Part shown: positions 1 to 11,500 of the stretch, piece after piece | Position numbering within the stretch: position 1 is the stretch's first letter | Layout: every line of letters begins with the position of its first letter | Source of the DNA: a virus | IMG/VR virus record: IMGVR_UViG_3300035162_004867 | Location: 1 to 38,911 of that record | Reading direction: 5' to 3' (one strand) | Length of the DNA: 38,911 bases | Position numbers and translations under genes: made by a program | The notes under the pieces: model-generated | Database searches by the model: none | The model's input: only the letters and a program-made list of their open reading frames with translations | What the model was told of the DNA's origin: nothing

Positions 1-1358
1 TCATCACCACTTGAGATTAAAACATCTCTAGATCTTACATTAACTCTAGTTCTAGAAGTTGTTGTAGTCTGTGTTCTGGAGTTTGTACTACTTCTCCAGT
101 CTGTTCTTTGCGTTGCTTGTCTGTTTCGAAGCAAAGCAAATGCAAAGAAATCCAATCTATTTCTAAAACGAGGTATTTCAGGTGTTTCATTCTGTAATGG
201 TATTGATACTGTATTCCTTACAGTATTACGAATAACATTTGTAGTTCTTCTTGTTATATTCTGTACAGAAGGGGGAATGTATATTGTTCTAATCCAAAAA
301 TCATTTTCTGGGGATAATTTTACATTTCCAACATATTCTACTACATGGAATGGATTAACATTTTCAACACGAGTAGCAAGTGGTTGCTCCAACCAACCGA
401 TAGAATCATATTTTAGAGTAACAACATTCCCAGTTTTTTGAATATTTGGATCTAATAATTCAAAATTAGTTGTCAAATCCAAATCTTCTTCCGAAATTTC
501 CGAAGAAGGTAAAACTCTTTGTCTTAAGGAATTGGAAAGAAGTCTTGGTCTCAATTGACCTTCACTAATATCTGCAGATGTTAGATTTTGATCACTGTTT
601 GTTTGATCAACAAAATTATCTACAAAGAAACCAGACTTAAATCTGTTATTACCATCTTCATCTTCAATACGCAATGCTTCAGTACTTACCTCTAATAAAC
701 TTAAAGATGTAACTCTTTCCAAGTTTTCTATTCTATCTTCAAGTTGACCAATATCCCTCATGGTATATCTTCTATTATCAACCAAATTAATAGAAACATC
801 ATCAGGGTCATAAAGATATGGTGGAAGTATAATGGTTGCCAATTCCATCAAACTTTGATCATTACTTGGAGATTCTTTTGGATCTTTTGCCGAAACACCT
901 TTACTAACGATAAGATTTTCAAATTTATCAAGATATAATTTATCAATTCTTGGGAGATAAAAATCAAACCCAATCAGTGAACTTTCTCCAGGTTTTAAGT
1001 TATAATCTGTAGTAAATGTTCTTGAACTAAAATCAAATGGTGAAGCAGTTGTTGAAGAATAATCAACAACTCTTGGTCTAAAGTCTAATGTATCAGAAGC
1101 TCTAACATCATTAGGTCCAATTGTAGGAATATCATTTAAAAATCTATCATCATCATAACTTAAAACCGTAAATACATCTCCAGTGTCTGATGCAGGAACT
1201 ATATAATGATCATAGACAACTAACAATCTCTTAGATGGTTCTGAATCTGTTGTTCTGATTAATCTTGAATAATCATAATATTCATTTTTTTGTCCACCAT
1301 CAAGAACAAAATTATCTGTTACATTATTATATTTTCCTAATATTAGATTCTTTAAACG
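1..1358 (-). CDS. C-terminal part of DUF4815-type virion protein, out of frame and cut by window edge
   Basis: An open reading frame of about 450 codons runs from 1358 to the window edge without a stop, in the frame shifted by +1 (or -2) relative to the 904-aa frame that ends at 1327. Translation gives well-formed protein. Examples are NNVTDNFVLDGG and YYDYSRLIR near the start, KSGFFVDNF in the middle, and SIGWLEQPLATRV with NPFHVVEYVG towards the end. These read as the normal continuation of the DUF4815-type structural proteins of T4-like cyanophages, so I treat this as the C-terminal part of the gene at 1327-4041. There is no obvious start codon or Shine-Dalgarno sequence of its own. Either the gene is split by an indel (real or from assembly) or expression needs frameshifting. 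The true 3' end lies outside the window. Confidence 0.8.
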
Positions 1359-4041
1359 TTACAGTTTCTCCAGCAATAAAGGTGTTTTGGTTCAGATATA
1401 CAACACCTAGTTTATTGACACCACCTGACGATGGTGAAGAACTATTATTTGTTACAACTCTTCCAACTGCTCCACTCTCAGACCCGATGATATTTTCGCC
1501 AATAATGGCATCTGTTCCTACATTAGATATTGAAGAGAACTCAATTGCATCTAGTGTAGGATCTGCAGTATTTGTTGATTCATATACTACAAGAACTTTT
1601 GAGACATCAGGAACATTTAATGAAATTTGATCATCTTGAACTCTGAGTCCATAATATGGATTATATGTTAGTCCATCATTGATTGATATACTAGATGCAG
1701 ACCCAGATTGTGCTAATTTTGATAGATTGACTACTTCTATTGCACTTCTAGTAAATTTTTTAATTTTACTTTGAATTCCGTTCTTTTTGAGAGTCGTATT
1801 TACTACTACATTACTTGATTGACCTGAAAGTAATCCTTTAATTTCTACTCCAGATCCTCCTCCAGTGAGAGTAAAGGCATCAGAAGTTACTGTTCCAATT
1901 CCACCACCAGTATAGTGAACGGAATATCTTTCTTGATCAAATGATTCATAAAATGCACTTGAAATACCAGTTGGTAGTCCAAATACTAACTCTCCAGATC
2001 CATCAGTTGATTCTCCAATTATTTGATTTGTAATTAATAATTGAGAATTTGAAAGATCAACCGAAGAAATATTAGATTCTGGAAGATTTGCATAAAGAAA
2101 TCCATTTTCACTATTCCTTATTTGTGCTTTTCTAAGATTTGTAGTGTAATTTCCATTACTAATACCACTTCCATTAAATACTCCACTAACACTAGGAATA
2201 CTAGTAATAGTCAGTGTTACTAAATCTGTGGAAATTGCTGTAATTCTATTATATTTTAAATCTCCTCCATCTATAACACTAATTATATCATTCACTTTTA
2301 TCCCAGAGAATAATTTTCCTGGACTTGTTACTGATGTAGAACTTACACGAACTTCTCCAATCCCATTAGAGAATTTTTTAGGACTCAGAACTGCATCAGC
2401 ATCAAAATCTGGAAAATCTGCTATTCCCGTCTGATCAACAGATTTGAGTTGGTCAATTGTATTTTGAGTAAAACTTGCAATTGTTAATGCAGTTTCAATT
2501 CCATTAACAATTAGTTTTTCTCCAGTTACAAACGTTCCTGAAGTTTGACTGAGATCAAAAGATGTTGAAGAAGAACCAGCAACAACAAAACCACTCGCAC
2601 CACTACTCTTTCCTTTTATAAAAGCAGATGTTAAGAGTGTTGTACTCACATTAAAAGTTACATTTGTATAAGTTTGAATATCATAAAGATATAAATCCCA
2701 TTGAGTTGCTGCATCAGAATATGCAGAGTCAGTTAAATTAAATGTATATACTCTCGCAGCACCGATTTTTGTTCCTGCCCCACCAAGTTGATCATATAAA
2801 TTTAAAGTTTCATTTTCTTTTGGAGCACCACTAACATTATTAACTCTCAACAAATGTCCCATCTCAAATGGGATATTAGAACTACTTATACTTTCCGTAT
2901 CTCTTGGTTTCTCCACATCTACAGCAGTTTCTGTATCTAGAGTAACATCATATCCATCAACATATGCTCTTCCAGGACTTACCTGTAGACACATTAAGTC
3001 ATCTGATGGAGTATTTCCCTGTTCTGTAGTTTCTCCTTCTAAATATAATCCATCATTATCGATTTGATCATTTAATGAATTGAGTGCTTTGATACTAAAC
3101 TCATCTATAGCATAATGTCCAGATTCATCAAATGTTCTTTCTGCAATATAATCCCTTATTAAATTATAAACAGGTTTATTTTCAATTTTTTTAATTTTTC
3201 CTTCATCTACTCTTAAAATCTCCACAAAATCAGTATCTGTTTTATCAGATAACTCTTTTTTTGTAAGTGTTAATGAAATTTTTAATCTATCTGCACCTGG
3301 TGCCGCAAAATTAGTAAATCCTTTTGCATTATCATATAAAGATGAATCATCTTTTGCATTTACAATCGTTTCGGATATTTTTAATCCTACTCTATATGAA
3401 GGGGTATTTGTATAATAATCTAATATCAATGTTTGCTTAGAAACTTCTACAAATGTCCCTCTAATAAAATAAACACCATTATCGATAGATGCAGCGGAAC
3501 CAATTGAGGTTGCCTCTTGAGAAACTAATGATGCAAAAGCAGTTCCTGCACTAATTGTGGTATTTCCATATGTAACATTTTCACTTGCAAATAATTGTTC
3601 CCCATCTTGGAAAGTATCTGATTCACCATCATCTCCAGATTCATTATATTTCACATAAATTGTTAGGTCGCTCACAAGACTATTGTCTGAGGTAAGAGCG
3701 ACATATTGAATAGATGCTGTTACACCGGAAAGTTGTCCGGTAATTTTTTTACCGATAAAATTCTTAATATAAACAGAAACGTCTATGCCTAAATTAACGG
3801 CATTTAATTTTACAGAAGAAAACTGATTATCAAAAGTTACTGCTCCTGGAAGAACCATAGATCCTTCTTTAAAAATATTTCCACCAAAAGATTCTACTTG
3901 ATTCTGTAAGATGGACTGAAGAGTTGTTAATTCTCTAGCTTGAACTGGAAATCCTGGTTTAAATAAAACTTTATAGAAGTTTTTATCACCATCAAAATCA
4001 TCATAGTAGGGGCTGATATTTAAGTCGGTTTTTTGTGCCAT
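1327..4041 (-). CDS. DUF4815-type virion structural protein (gp9/gp10 position), N-terminal part
   Basis: This 904-aa frame begins MAQKTDLNISPYYDDFDGD and continues with KVLFKPGFPVQARELTTLQ and GGNIFKEGSMVLPGAV (residues about 20-70). That pattern is the N-terminal signature of DUF4815 proteins, which are phage tail or baseplate structural proteins. The gene follows gp8 directly with 6 bp between them, where T4 has gp9 and gp10, so a role in the outer baseplate wedge or in fibre attachment is inferred from position. The middle is rich in Ser, Thr and Gly with beta-type repeats, as expected for an extended virion protein. The frame ends prematurely (KESNIRKI then two stops), while the homologous-looking sequence continues in another frame. 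The 904-aa product alone is therefore probably not the full protein. Confidence 0.85.
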   Translation of the reverse strand: MAQKTDLNISPYYDDFDGDKNFYKVLFKPGFPVQARELTTLQSILQNQVESFGGNIFKEGSMVLPGAVTFDNQFSSVKLNAVNLGIDVSVYIKNFIGKKITGQLSGVTASIQYVALTSDNSLVSDLTIYVKYNESGDDGESDTFQDGEQLFASENVTYGNTTISAGTAFASLVSQEATSIGSAASIDNGVYFIRGTFVEVSKQTLILDYYTNTPSYRVGLKISETIVNAKDDSSLYDNAKGFTNFAAPGADRLKISLTLTKKELSDKTDTDFVEILRVDEGKIKKIENKPVYNLIRDYIAERTFDESGHYAIDEFSIKALNSLNDQIDNDGLYLEGETTEQGNTPSDDLMCLQVSPGRAYVDGYDVTLDTETAVDVEKPRDTESISSSNIPFEMGHLLRVNNVSGAPKENETLNLYDQLGGAGTKIGAARVYTFNLTDSAYSDAATQWDLYLYDIQTYTNVTFNVSTTLLTSAFIKGKSSGASGFVVAGSSSTSFDLSQTSGTFVTGEKLIVNGIETALTIASFTQNTIDQLKSVDQTGIADFPDFDADAVLSPKKFSNGIGEVRVSSTSVTSPGKLFSGIKVNDIISVIDGGDLKYNRITAISTDLVTLTITSIPSVSGVFNGSGISNGNYTTNLRKAQIRNSENGFLYANLPESNISSVDLSNSQLLITNQIIGESTDGSGELVFGLPTGISSAFYESFDQERYSVHYTGGGIGTVTSDAFTLTGGGSGVEIKGLLSGQSSNVVVNTTLKKNGIQSKIKKFTRSAIEVVNLSKLAQSGSASSISINDGLTYNPYYGLRVQDDQISLNVPDVSKVLVVYESTNTADPTLDAIEFSSISNVGTDAIIGENIIGSESGAVGRVVTNNSSSPSSGGVNKLGVVYLNQNTFIAGETVTFKESNIRKI

Positions 4042-4047
4042 CTTTTT

Positions 4048-5541
4048 TTAAAATTCTAGAATGATTTTGATGTCTTCTTTTTGTCTAGAGTCTCTCTGGA
4101 CAATGGGTCTATTATCAATATAAATTATATCCCCTGTCTTTTTATTTATCTCTGGATCTGCGAGTCCATTGGTGAAAGAAACTCCCAAATTAATTTGTTT
4201 GGAATCAACAGTAATTACACTACCATTTAAATTTGTATCAACTGATCCTGATCCTGCAGAGAAAGAAATATCATTCACATTATTAAATGACACAATATTT
4301 TGTGTATCAGGAGATTGTGTTTGGTCTATTTTATTTCCAAAACACAATGATCTATCTTGATAATATTTTAAAACTTTAGTGTCTTTATCAAATGATGCAA
4401 CATATCCCTTTGCAACAACATTACTACCTTGATCTTGAGTTATTTCTTCACCAATTACTGCATCTATAGATTCGGTCAATCCGACAGCATAAAGAGATGA
4501 AAATGTATTATCAGTAAAAGTTGTTCCTGCTCCAGAAAAGGTTTCGGGATTTTTTATAATACCAACTTGAGCAAATTTTGTATCTACAGGAAAATCTTTA
4601 GTTGAATCATCAAATCTTGCATAAACTAATACTTTATCAGTGCCTAATTCTTTGTAAATATCATATCCATGACCTTTTGATGGAGGAATGATGGGTATTA
4701 GTTTTGCTGGGGTAGCAGATGTAGGTAAATCTACAATTCCGTAAGTATAACCAGAACCCCCTTGAGTTACGGTAACATCGGTTATAATTCCACCAGATGT
4801 TGTTATAGAGACTTCTCCACCAGTTCCGTCACCTAAGATGGAAGATGTCCCATCACTATATCCAGATCCACCATCTTCAATATATACTGCTTTTATTTGG
4901 TTGTTATCAGAACCATCTCCACCTTCTCTAATAGTTTGAATTTCAGAATCTGTTGTAGTTGCCCAATTATTAGGAACAACGATATACTCCGTAGAATCAA
5001 ATTTAATAACATCTGATGGAGAAACTTTAAACAGATATTTCCATCTATAACCATCAGAATAAGCAACAGGTTCTACATCTGTATGTGTAGGTTCTATTGC
5101 TGATGCTGGAACTGTAGGATCTAGACCTGAAGTTCCATTTTCAATACAAATATAAATTTTAAAATCGCTTGTGATAATATAATAATTTGAATCATACAAT
5201 CTTACCGTTTTTGTAACAGGTGATTCGTTACCCTGACGATAATCATGTCTATACATATCATACCGATTATTTGCAATCCAATCAACACGTCTTATAACTC
5301 TTCTAGCATTTTCGGTAGTAATCTTTCTTCCAAATAAACTAGTGTCTCTGTAATGAGATAGATACTGAAAATTATCTACAGGATTATTTGCTAAACTAGT
5401 ATTCCAATTATCTGTTCTTCCAAATCCAGTTGATGATGGATTCGATAAACCTAAAAAAGCGTAAAAAGAATTGTCACTGATAGACTCTACAAAAGAACCA
5501 GCATTCAATATTCTAAATTGGTCTGTTACGAATGCAGCCAT
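4048..5541 (-). CDS. gp8: Baseplate wedge subunit, gp8-like
   Basis: This 497-aa protein is longer than T4 gp8 (334 aa). It starts MAAFVTDQFRILNAGSFVES and carries the gp8-type core: a WIANNRYDMYRHDY stretch (about 88-101), DFKIYICIENG (about 126-136), and GYRWKYLF at 164-171, a strong marker of gp8-like wedge proteins. The central region has GGSGY repeats of the kind also present in the gp7 protein upstream. It lies between gp7 and the DUF4815 gene, matching the T4 order 6-7-8-9-10. A perfect late promoter (TATAAATA) is 18 bp upstream of the start, so the gene can be transcribed independently of gp7 late in infection. The assignment rests on motif and position; the extra length relative to T4 is usual for cyanophage versions as far as I know. 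Confidence 0.85.
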   Translation of the reverse strand: MAAFVTDQFRILNAGSFVESISDNSFYAFLGLSNPSSTGFGRTDNWNTSLANNPVDNFQYLSHYRDTSLFGRKITTENARRVIRRVDWIANNRYDMYRHDYRQGNESPVTKTVRLYDSNYYIITSDFKIYICIENGTSGLDPTVPASAIEPTHTDVEPVAYSDGYRWKYLFKVSPSDVIKFDSTEYIVVPNNWATTTDSEIQTIREGGDGSDNNQIKAVYIEDGGSGYSDGTSSILGDGTGGEVSITTSGGIITDVTVTQGGSGYTYGIVDLPTSATPAKLIPIIPPSKGHGYDIYKELGTDKVLVYARFDDSTKDFPVDTKFAQVGIIKNPETFSGAGTTFTDNTFSSLYAVGLTESIDAVIGEEITQDQGSNVVAKGYVASFDKDTKVLKYYQDRSLCFGNKIDQTQSPDTQNIVSFNNVNDISFSAGSGSVDTNLNGSVITVDSKQINLGVSFTNGLADPEINKKTGDIIYIDNRPIVQRDSRQKEDIKIILEF

Positions 5542-5558
5542 ATTAATAGTTTTTTAGA

Positions 5559-5566
5559 TATTTATA
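5559..5566 (-). promoter_or_regulatory. T4-type late promoter upstream of gp8
   Basis: Minus-strand TATAAATA, an exact match to the T4-family late promoter recognised by the phage late sigma factor (gp55), sits 18-25 bp before the gp8 start, in the 33-bp gap after gp7. The gap is otherwise AT-rich with no other gene. Confidence 0.75.
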
Positions 5567-5574
5567 AGACATAT

Positions 5575-8500
5575 TTAAGATACAATCTTAGGAAGTGCTC
5601 CAGTTTTTCTAATTCCAAAATCTCTTCTTTGAATTGTTGGATATGTAGATAGACCTGATACAATATTTCCAGTCACTCCAATTGATATTGGGTTTGCAGA
5701 TCTAGTTCCACCAGACAATCTTCCCCATGAATATTTTCCAACTGGATTTAATATACTTCCAGTAGTTCCAATACCAATAATATTAGAGTCCGATTTCACA
5801 TTACATGTAATAATTCCGAGTTCATTGTTATTGGATATAGCAGAAATGTAGTACACATTATCTAAAAATTCAGTTCCAATTCCAATAATTGCAGAATCTG
5901 AACCATCAATTGATGTGACTCCACTACCAATTCGTGTATCGTAGATATAAATTGGATTCCCAACATTCAAACCATTAAAATAATTTGATGGGACATCATG
6001 GTATATTTCAAACTGAAGTGCTAAAGGAACTCCAATACCTGTAGTTGTTGTAATGCCGGTTACAATTCCAGAGAATCCATCAACATCATTAAATGTTATA
6101 ATTTTTTCAATCAAACCTGTTGTAAATCCTGTTGTAGAAATTCCATTAATTATTAATGCTCCAAAACCATCTTGTGGTTTATCAGTAAATTCTGAGTTAT
6201 TTGGATTAAATAATCCATCTTCATAATTAAATAACTCAGAGTTATCTACAAATATTTCAGTATCACTTGTAGATACATCTTTAATAATTCTTGCAGTTGG
6301 GAATACTAAAGGTTCTATTATATCTCTCGATTTATATACATATTCCCCATTAATTTTTTTACCTGATTTTTGTTTAGTCCAAGATAGTGGTTTATAATTT
6401 ATTTCATCAATTCCTAATCCTGAATAACCATTAGTTTCAAACTTATCAGAAGTAGTTAAGTTATAAACTGTTCTTTCATCCTGAGTTATTGTATTTGGAT
6501 AAATGTTATTACTTATAACTTGAACAATATCACCTGTTTTTATAGTTGGGAGAATATCATCTCTCAATGAAGAATCAACTCCATCAACTCCTTTGTAGAA
6601 ATAGATATCAACTTTATCTTCTGGTAATGGTGCAGTTGTAAATGCAAATGATGTTCCACCTTCAAAAAGATAATTGGTTATTGGTTCTTGAAGTATTCCA
6701 TTTATAAAGATAATTAATACATTATTAATATTAGATTCTATTGGAGAATTCTCCTGAGGTTCAAAGCTGAGTAATTGTGAATTATAATTGAGTGGGAATC
6801 TAACTCTTGATCCGTCTTGATATTGACTAATAGAATCAATATAATCCAGTTCGCCAAACTCCCAAGCAGCAAAACTATCTGAATATGTATCAACTACTGT
6901 AATTTCAAAATCCGATATCGGAGAAGATAATGAACCATCAGTAACCAGTCCAACAGGTTTAAATACATCCCCTCTCTGGAATCCATATCCGGGTCTTGAG
7001 AATTTAAATTCAGTTACTTCAAATAAAGTAGACCCTATTCCTGTAGATCCTCCAACCTTAAGATCTACCAATAATCCAATTCCAGCATCAGTTGTTGCTC
7101 CAATACCTAATCTAGAGACACCAATAATTGGTAAGTTTTCATATGATGGATCTGAAACAAATATCGATGGATTTGTGTATCCTGTTCCACCATCAACAAC
7201 ATTAAATGATAAAGTTCCACCAGCACCTACATTTGCCGTAATTATCGATGCAGCACCACTGTGACCATCTTCATAGACACTAATACCAATAGAAACTAAA
7301 CCATTATATCCAGAACCAAGATTATCGGTGGTTCCTAATCCTACAGATATAATAGATCCACCACTAACTACAGCAGTCACAGAAGCACCTACAAGTGGTG
7401 CAAACCCAAGTCCAGGTGTGGAACCATAAGAAACTATAAGTCCACCTCTTGGAGTCTCATTTTGATTAACATCATAGTCAGAAACTACATATTGTGCAGG
7501 ATCATCTGGTTGGGTAATTCCAGAGAATTCGACAGTTGTTATTCCTGAAGTTGAATCTTCCAATATCTCATAATTAAACCTAGATGGATTATTATCAGTT
7601 TTTGGTGATTGATAAATGCTATTAATAAAGACAAGTCCACTTGCACCTTCAGTTCCTATTCCTGTTGTATTTGCACCTCCAACTTTTAATGTAAATGTTC
7701 TTCCAATTCCAGTAAATTCATCAGATATATCATCGTAAATTTTATTATTATCATAGTTAGACTTAAAGAATACTCTTCCAGCAAATGATGAGGTTTCATA
7801 GTCTAAATTAAATCTAGTCTTATCAATTTGTGGATTTCCTCTTGGAGGTTCTGAGAAATGAATTTCATCATTTACAATATTAAATGAACCTTTATAAACT
7901 CTTACTTGAGTAGTGTCCGTATGAGTCGATGCAGAAGATCCAACAAATCCTCTATCAACTTCTACTAGATTTATTGTTCCATTGTTAGTAATTGGTCCTA
8001 CATTAGTCGTTCCTAATCCAACATTAGTAACTCCCATATATTCATCATCAACTAACAATATATCTCTCGGATTTATTGTAGATATTCCACTTAAGGAAAC
8101 AATATTAGTAGAAATTCCTAATGAACCTCCAACATTTCCACTTAAAGTGTGTGTTGTTTTTGTAAATGTTATAGGATATTGAATTAAATCATCAACAGTA
8201 ATAATACATTTAGAATTTCTTTCCTTCATAGTAAATCTATGAGCATTTCCTTCACCCAGAGAAGTGAATGTTACTCCAATTCCAGCAGGTGTTGTTGCAA
8301 CTTTAAATGTATCCTCTGTCAATTTAATAGCATATACTGTAGATGGTAATGATCCACTAGGAGTAACCATTGCAACAGTTCCAACACCAGCAATGGTTGA
8401 ATTTGGAGTATAAATTAACTCTTCACCAGTAACAAAAAAGTGATCTTGAATTGTAAACACCCCAGTGTTTGCTACAAGTGATGCAGAGTTTGGATTAAAT

Positions 8501-11500
8501 TCTTTTGAAAAAATTATAGTATTATTGGAAGATAACTTAAAGTTAGTTTTATTAATTCTATCCAGGTTAATTGCATTATAAAATTTCTCATCAATACTTT
8601 CAGTTACAGAACCATATGTTAAATCTTCATAATCATTAAGAATATCTAATTGAGAATATAATGATTTACTGAATACTTCAATGTCAATTTGACCTGTCTG
8701 ATCTACATCTGGGTAAAATTTAAGTATTAAATCACTTCCAGATATTTCTCCACCAAATGTTCCAATACCAGAAGCACCGTCAAATGTTCCAATACCAGAA
8801 ACTGAAAGGAACGGTAACTGCTGAGTATAAACATCAGTTCCATCACAAATCATCATAACTTGATGAAGTGCTTTTGTAGAACCTGCGCTCACCTGAATGA
8901 CTGATTTTGATGCATCAAATAAAGATTTGTCTAATGAATGAATTATTGTAGGTGTAGCAGATACTGTAGATTGGTAATTAGATTCATAAATTGCACTTCT
9001 CTCCTGTCCATCCAATTGTGCAGAGGATTGGAATCGGTAAGTTCCGATTCCAATTGATGTTGTTCCAAATCCGACAATATTGGATCTTATTTTAATTTCT
9101 TGAGACGAATCATTTTCGTGTGTTATTGATAAAACACCACCATCTAAATTGGAATAGAATGTTCCTATTTGATTTCCAGTTGAAGAGGATAAGACACTGC
9201 CATCAATATAATATTCGGACATGAATGTATTTGTTCCAGCAATTGAAACATATAGTCTCACATAATTCATATCTTCTGTAACACTATTGATTACCTGTGC
9301 ATTAACATAGAGAGATTCAAAATTACTAGAGTCTAATGAAATTATTGTTGTTGTTCCTATACCAACACTAGTGTTTTCTACATCTACAGATCCTATCAAA
9401 TCTATAAATCCGACTGATTCTGTTCCCACCCCAGAAATAGGTGTATTAAATACTTGCCTGATCAATTTTACATTATAATTGGTGTTGATCGAATCATTTG
9501 GATAGAATTTTAAAAATGTTTCATCGAATTCATTTTCATCTAAATCAAAACTTCCATAAGGTAAAGATGAATTATATAATGATTCATTTTCGACAATGAA
9601 AGACTCTGTACCATCACTTAAAATTGTAATATCAGTTAATTGTATCTCAGTATTATCTTCACTAGTTACTCTTAGTAAGTAATTATAGTATGTTTTATCA
9701 TCAACTTCTTCTATGGATAAAAATTCTGTATTTTCAGACTCTGAATTTGAGAATTGACTACTTAAATCGTCAATTGTTAATACATTAAGATTTTTTAATT
9801 CTGTATAATTAGTAAGTCTTTTATTTTTTAATTTTAGGAATTTTGATTTTGAATTAACAACATCAACATCAAGAACATTGTCAAAATTATTAATAGTATC
9901 TACTCGTTTTTCATCAATTATGTCATAGATGATGGTAATACCATCATTAGTGGTAGATAATCCTGCGGTTATGCTTGAAGATATTCCAGTATCAGCAAAA
10001 TTTTTCAATCCACTGGTATGAACTAAATTTTCAACAGGTGATTGCTGATCCAAGTATGTTACTGAACTTTTTACAGAATAAGATAAATTTTGATAATAAT
10101 CATTGTTTGAAGTAACTTGATAGTCTTCACTCAATTTGCCAATTTCTGTATCCCATCCAATATTTTTTAAATTAGAATACTCGACATTAAAAGTTCCTAT
10201 ATTTAAATCTAATGATTTTATTGTGGCGATATTACCAGATTCATTTCCTGTAATTATTTCACCTACTGACAACTCGTATAATCCAGAAACTTTTAAAGTA
10301 TTCTTATTATTTTGAGTTACCTTTAAGTCTCTAATTATTCCATTTGAAGATAAAGTTTCTCCAATTAGGAATAGAGATTGTTTTTGAGTTATATTAAATG
10401 ATGGATAATCACTCTTATTGATTACAACTCCACTAAAATCTTGAATTGTTTTTGCGATTCCAGTATTTGTAGTGAAACCAGATACATCAATTGTTACTGT
10501 ATCAGCAAGTCCTCCATTATCATAACCAGATACTTTGAAAAACTTATATCCATAATCAGAAGAATTGAACCCATCACCATCAATACTAAACTTTTGAATA
10601 CCTTCAACAAATACGTCATTACCTATAGTAAAAGGTTGTGTGGTAAATGTATTTCCAATACTAGGTGTTGATAAAATACATGTAAAAATACCAGAATTTG
10701 ATGATTCTACTTTTTCAACTGAAATTCCATTACTATTATTAGTTGTAAATATCTCTACTGTTTCGTCAGGTAATCCTTTTGGTTGAACATTAATATCTAC
10801 TGACGAAATTGCAGATCCGGTTATTTCAGTATTGATTAAACCAGAATCAATTACACTTCTATTTACAGAATTTACAATAGTAATATTTGGTGCAGATATA
10901 TATCCACTTCCCCCGCTAAGTATTGTTAGTTGATCTAAAGTATTTGAATCTTTTAATATGATACTTGGGGATACATTAGCTTTAGGTCTTAATGTTTTGT
11001 CTGAAGAATATGTAAATCTATTATTGATGACTCTTGTCTCTTTTATAGATCCTATATTTGGGGATTCTACATTTACAATCAAATCTGCACCAGAAATAGA
11101 ATTAGTAGATTTTAAAGTTGGTATTTTTTTATATCCAGATCCTGAAGATATGATACTTAAAGATTTAACTGGCCCAGATGGAGAAGTTGATGTTGTTGAA
11201 TAATCTAATATATCACATTCTGTAGATCCGTAAGAAAGTTTCTCTGGTTTTTTGTTGATATTCACATTGAAAGTTGTTACCGCAACACCACTAATAACAT
11301 ATGAATTGCTATAATCACTATTAATATACTTGATACTTGAATAGTTACTAACATCAGTGTCAGATTTGACCAATACTCCATCTTTTTCTAAGGTATAGAA
11401 TAATTCACCAATTTCTGAGTTATAATTTAATGTAAGAGTTGCTGTAGATGTTACTCCAACAGTTCCTACTCCAGATACACTGAAAGTATTTGTAGAACCA

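Noticed and set aside
1330-1358. Programmed -1 frameshift with slippery heptamer
   Set aside because: No X-XXY-YYZ heptamer in the window where the change must occur, and the shift needed is +1 or -2; kept only as an unexplained frameshift.
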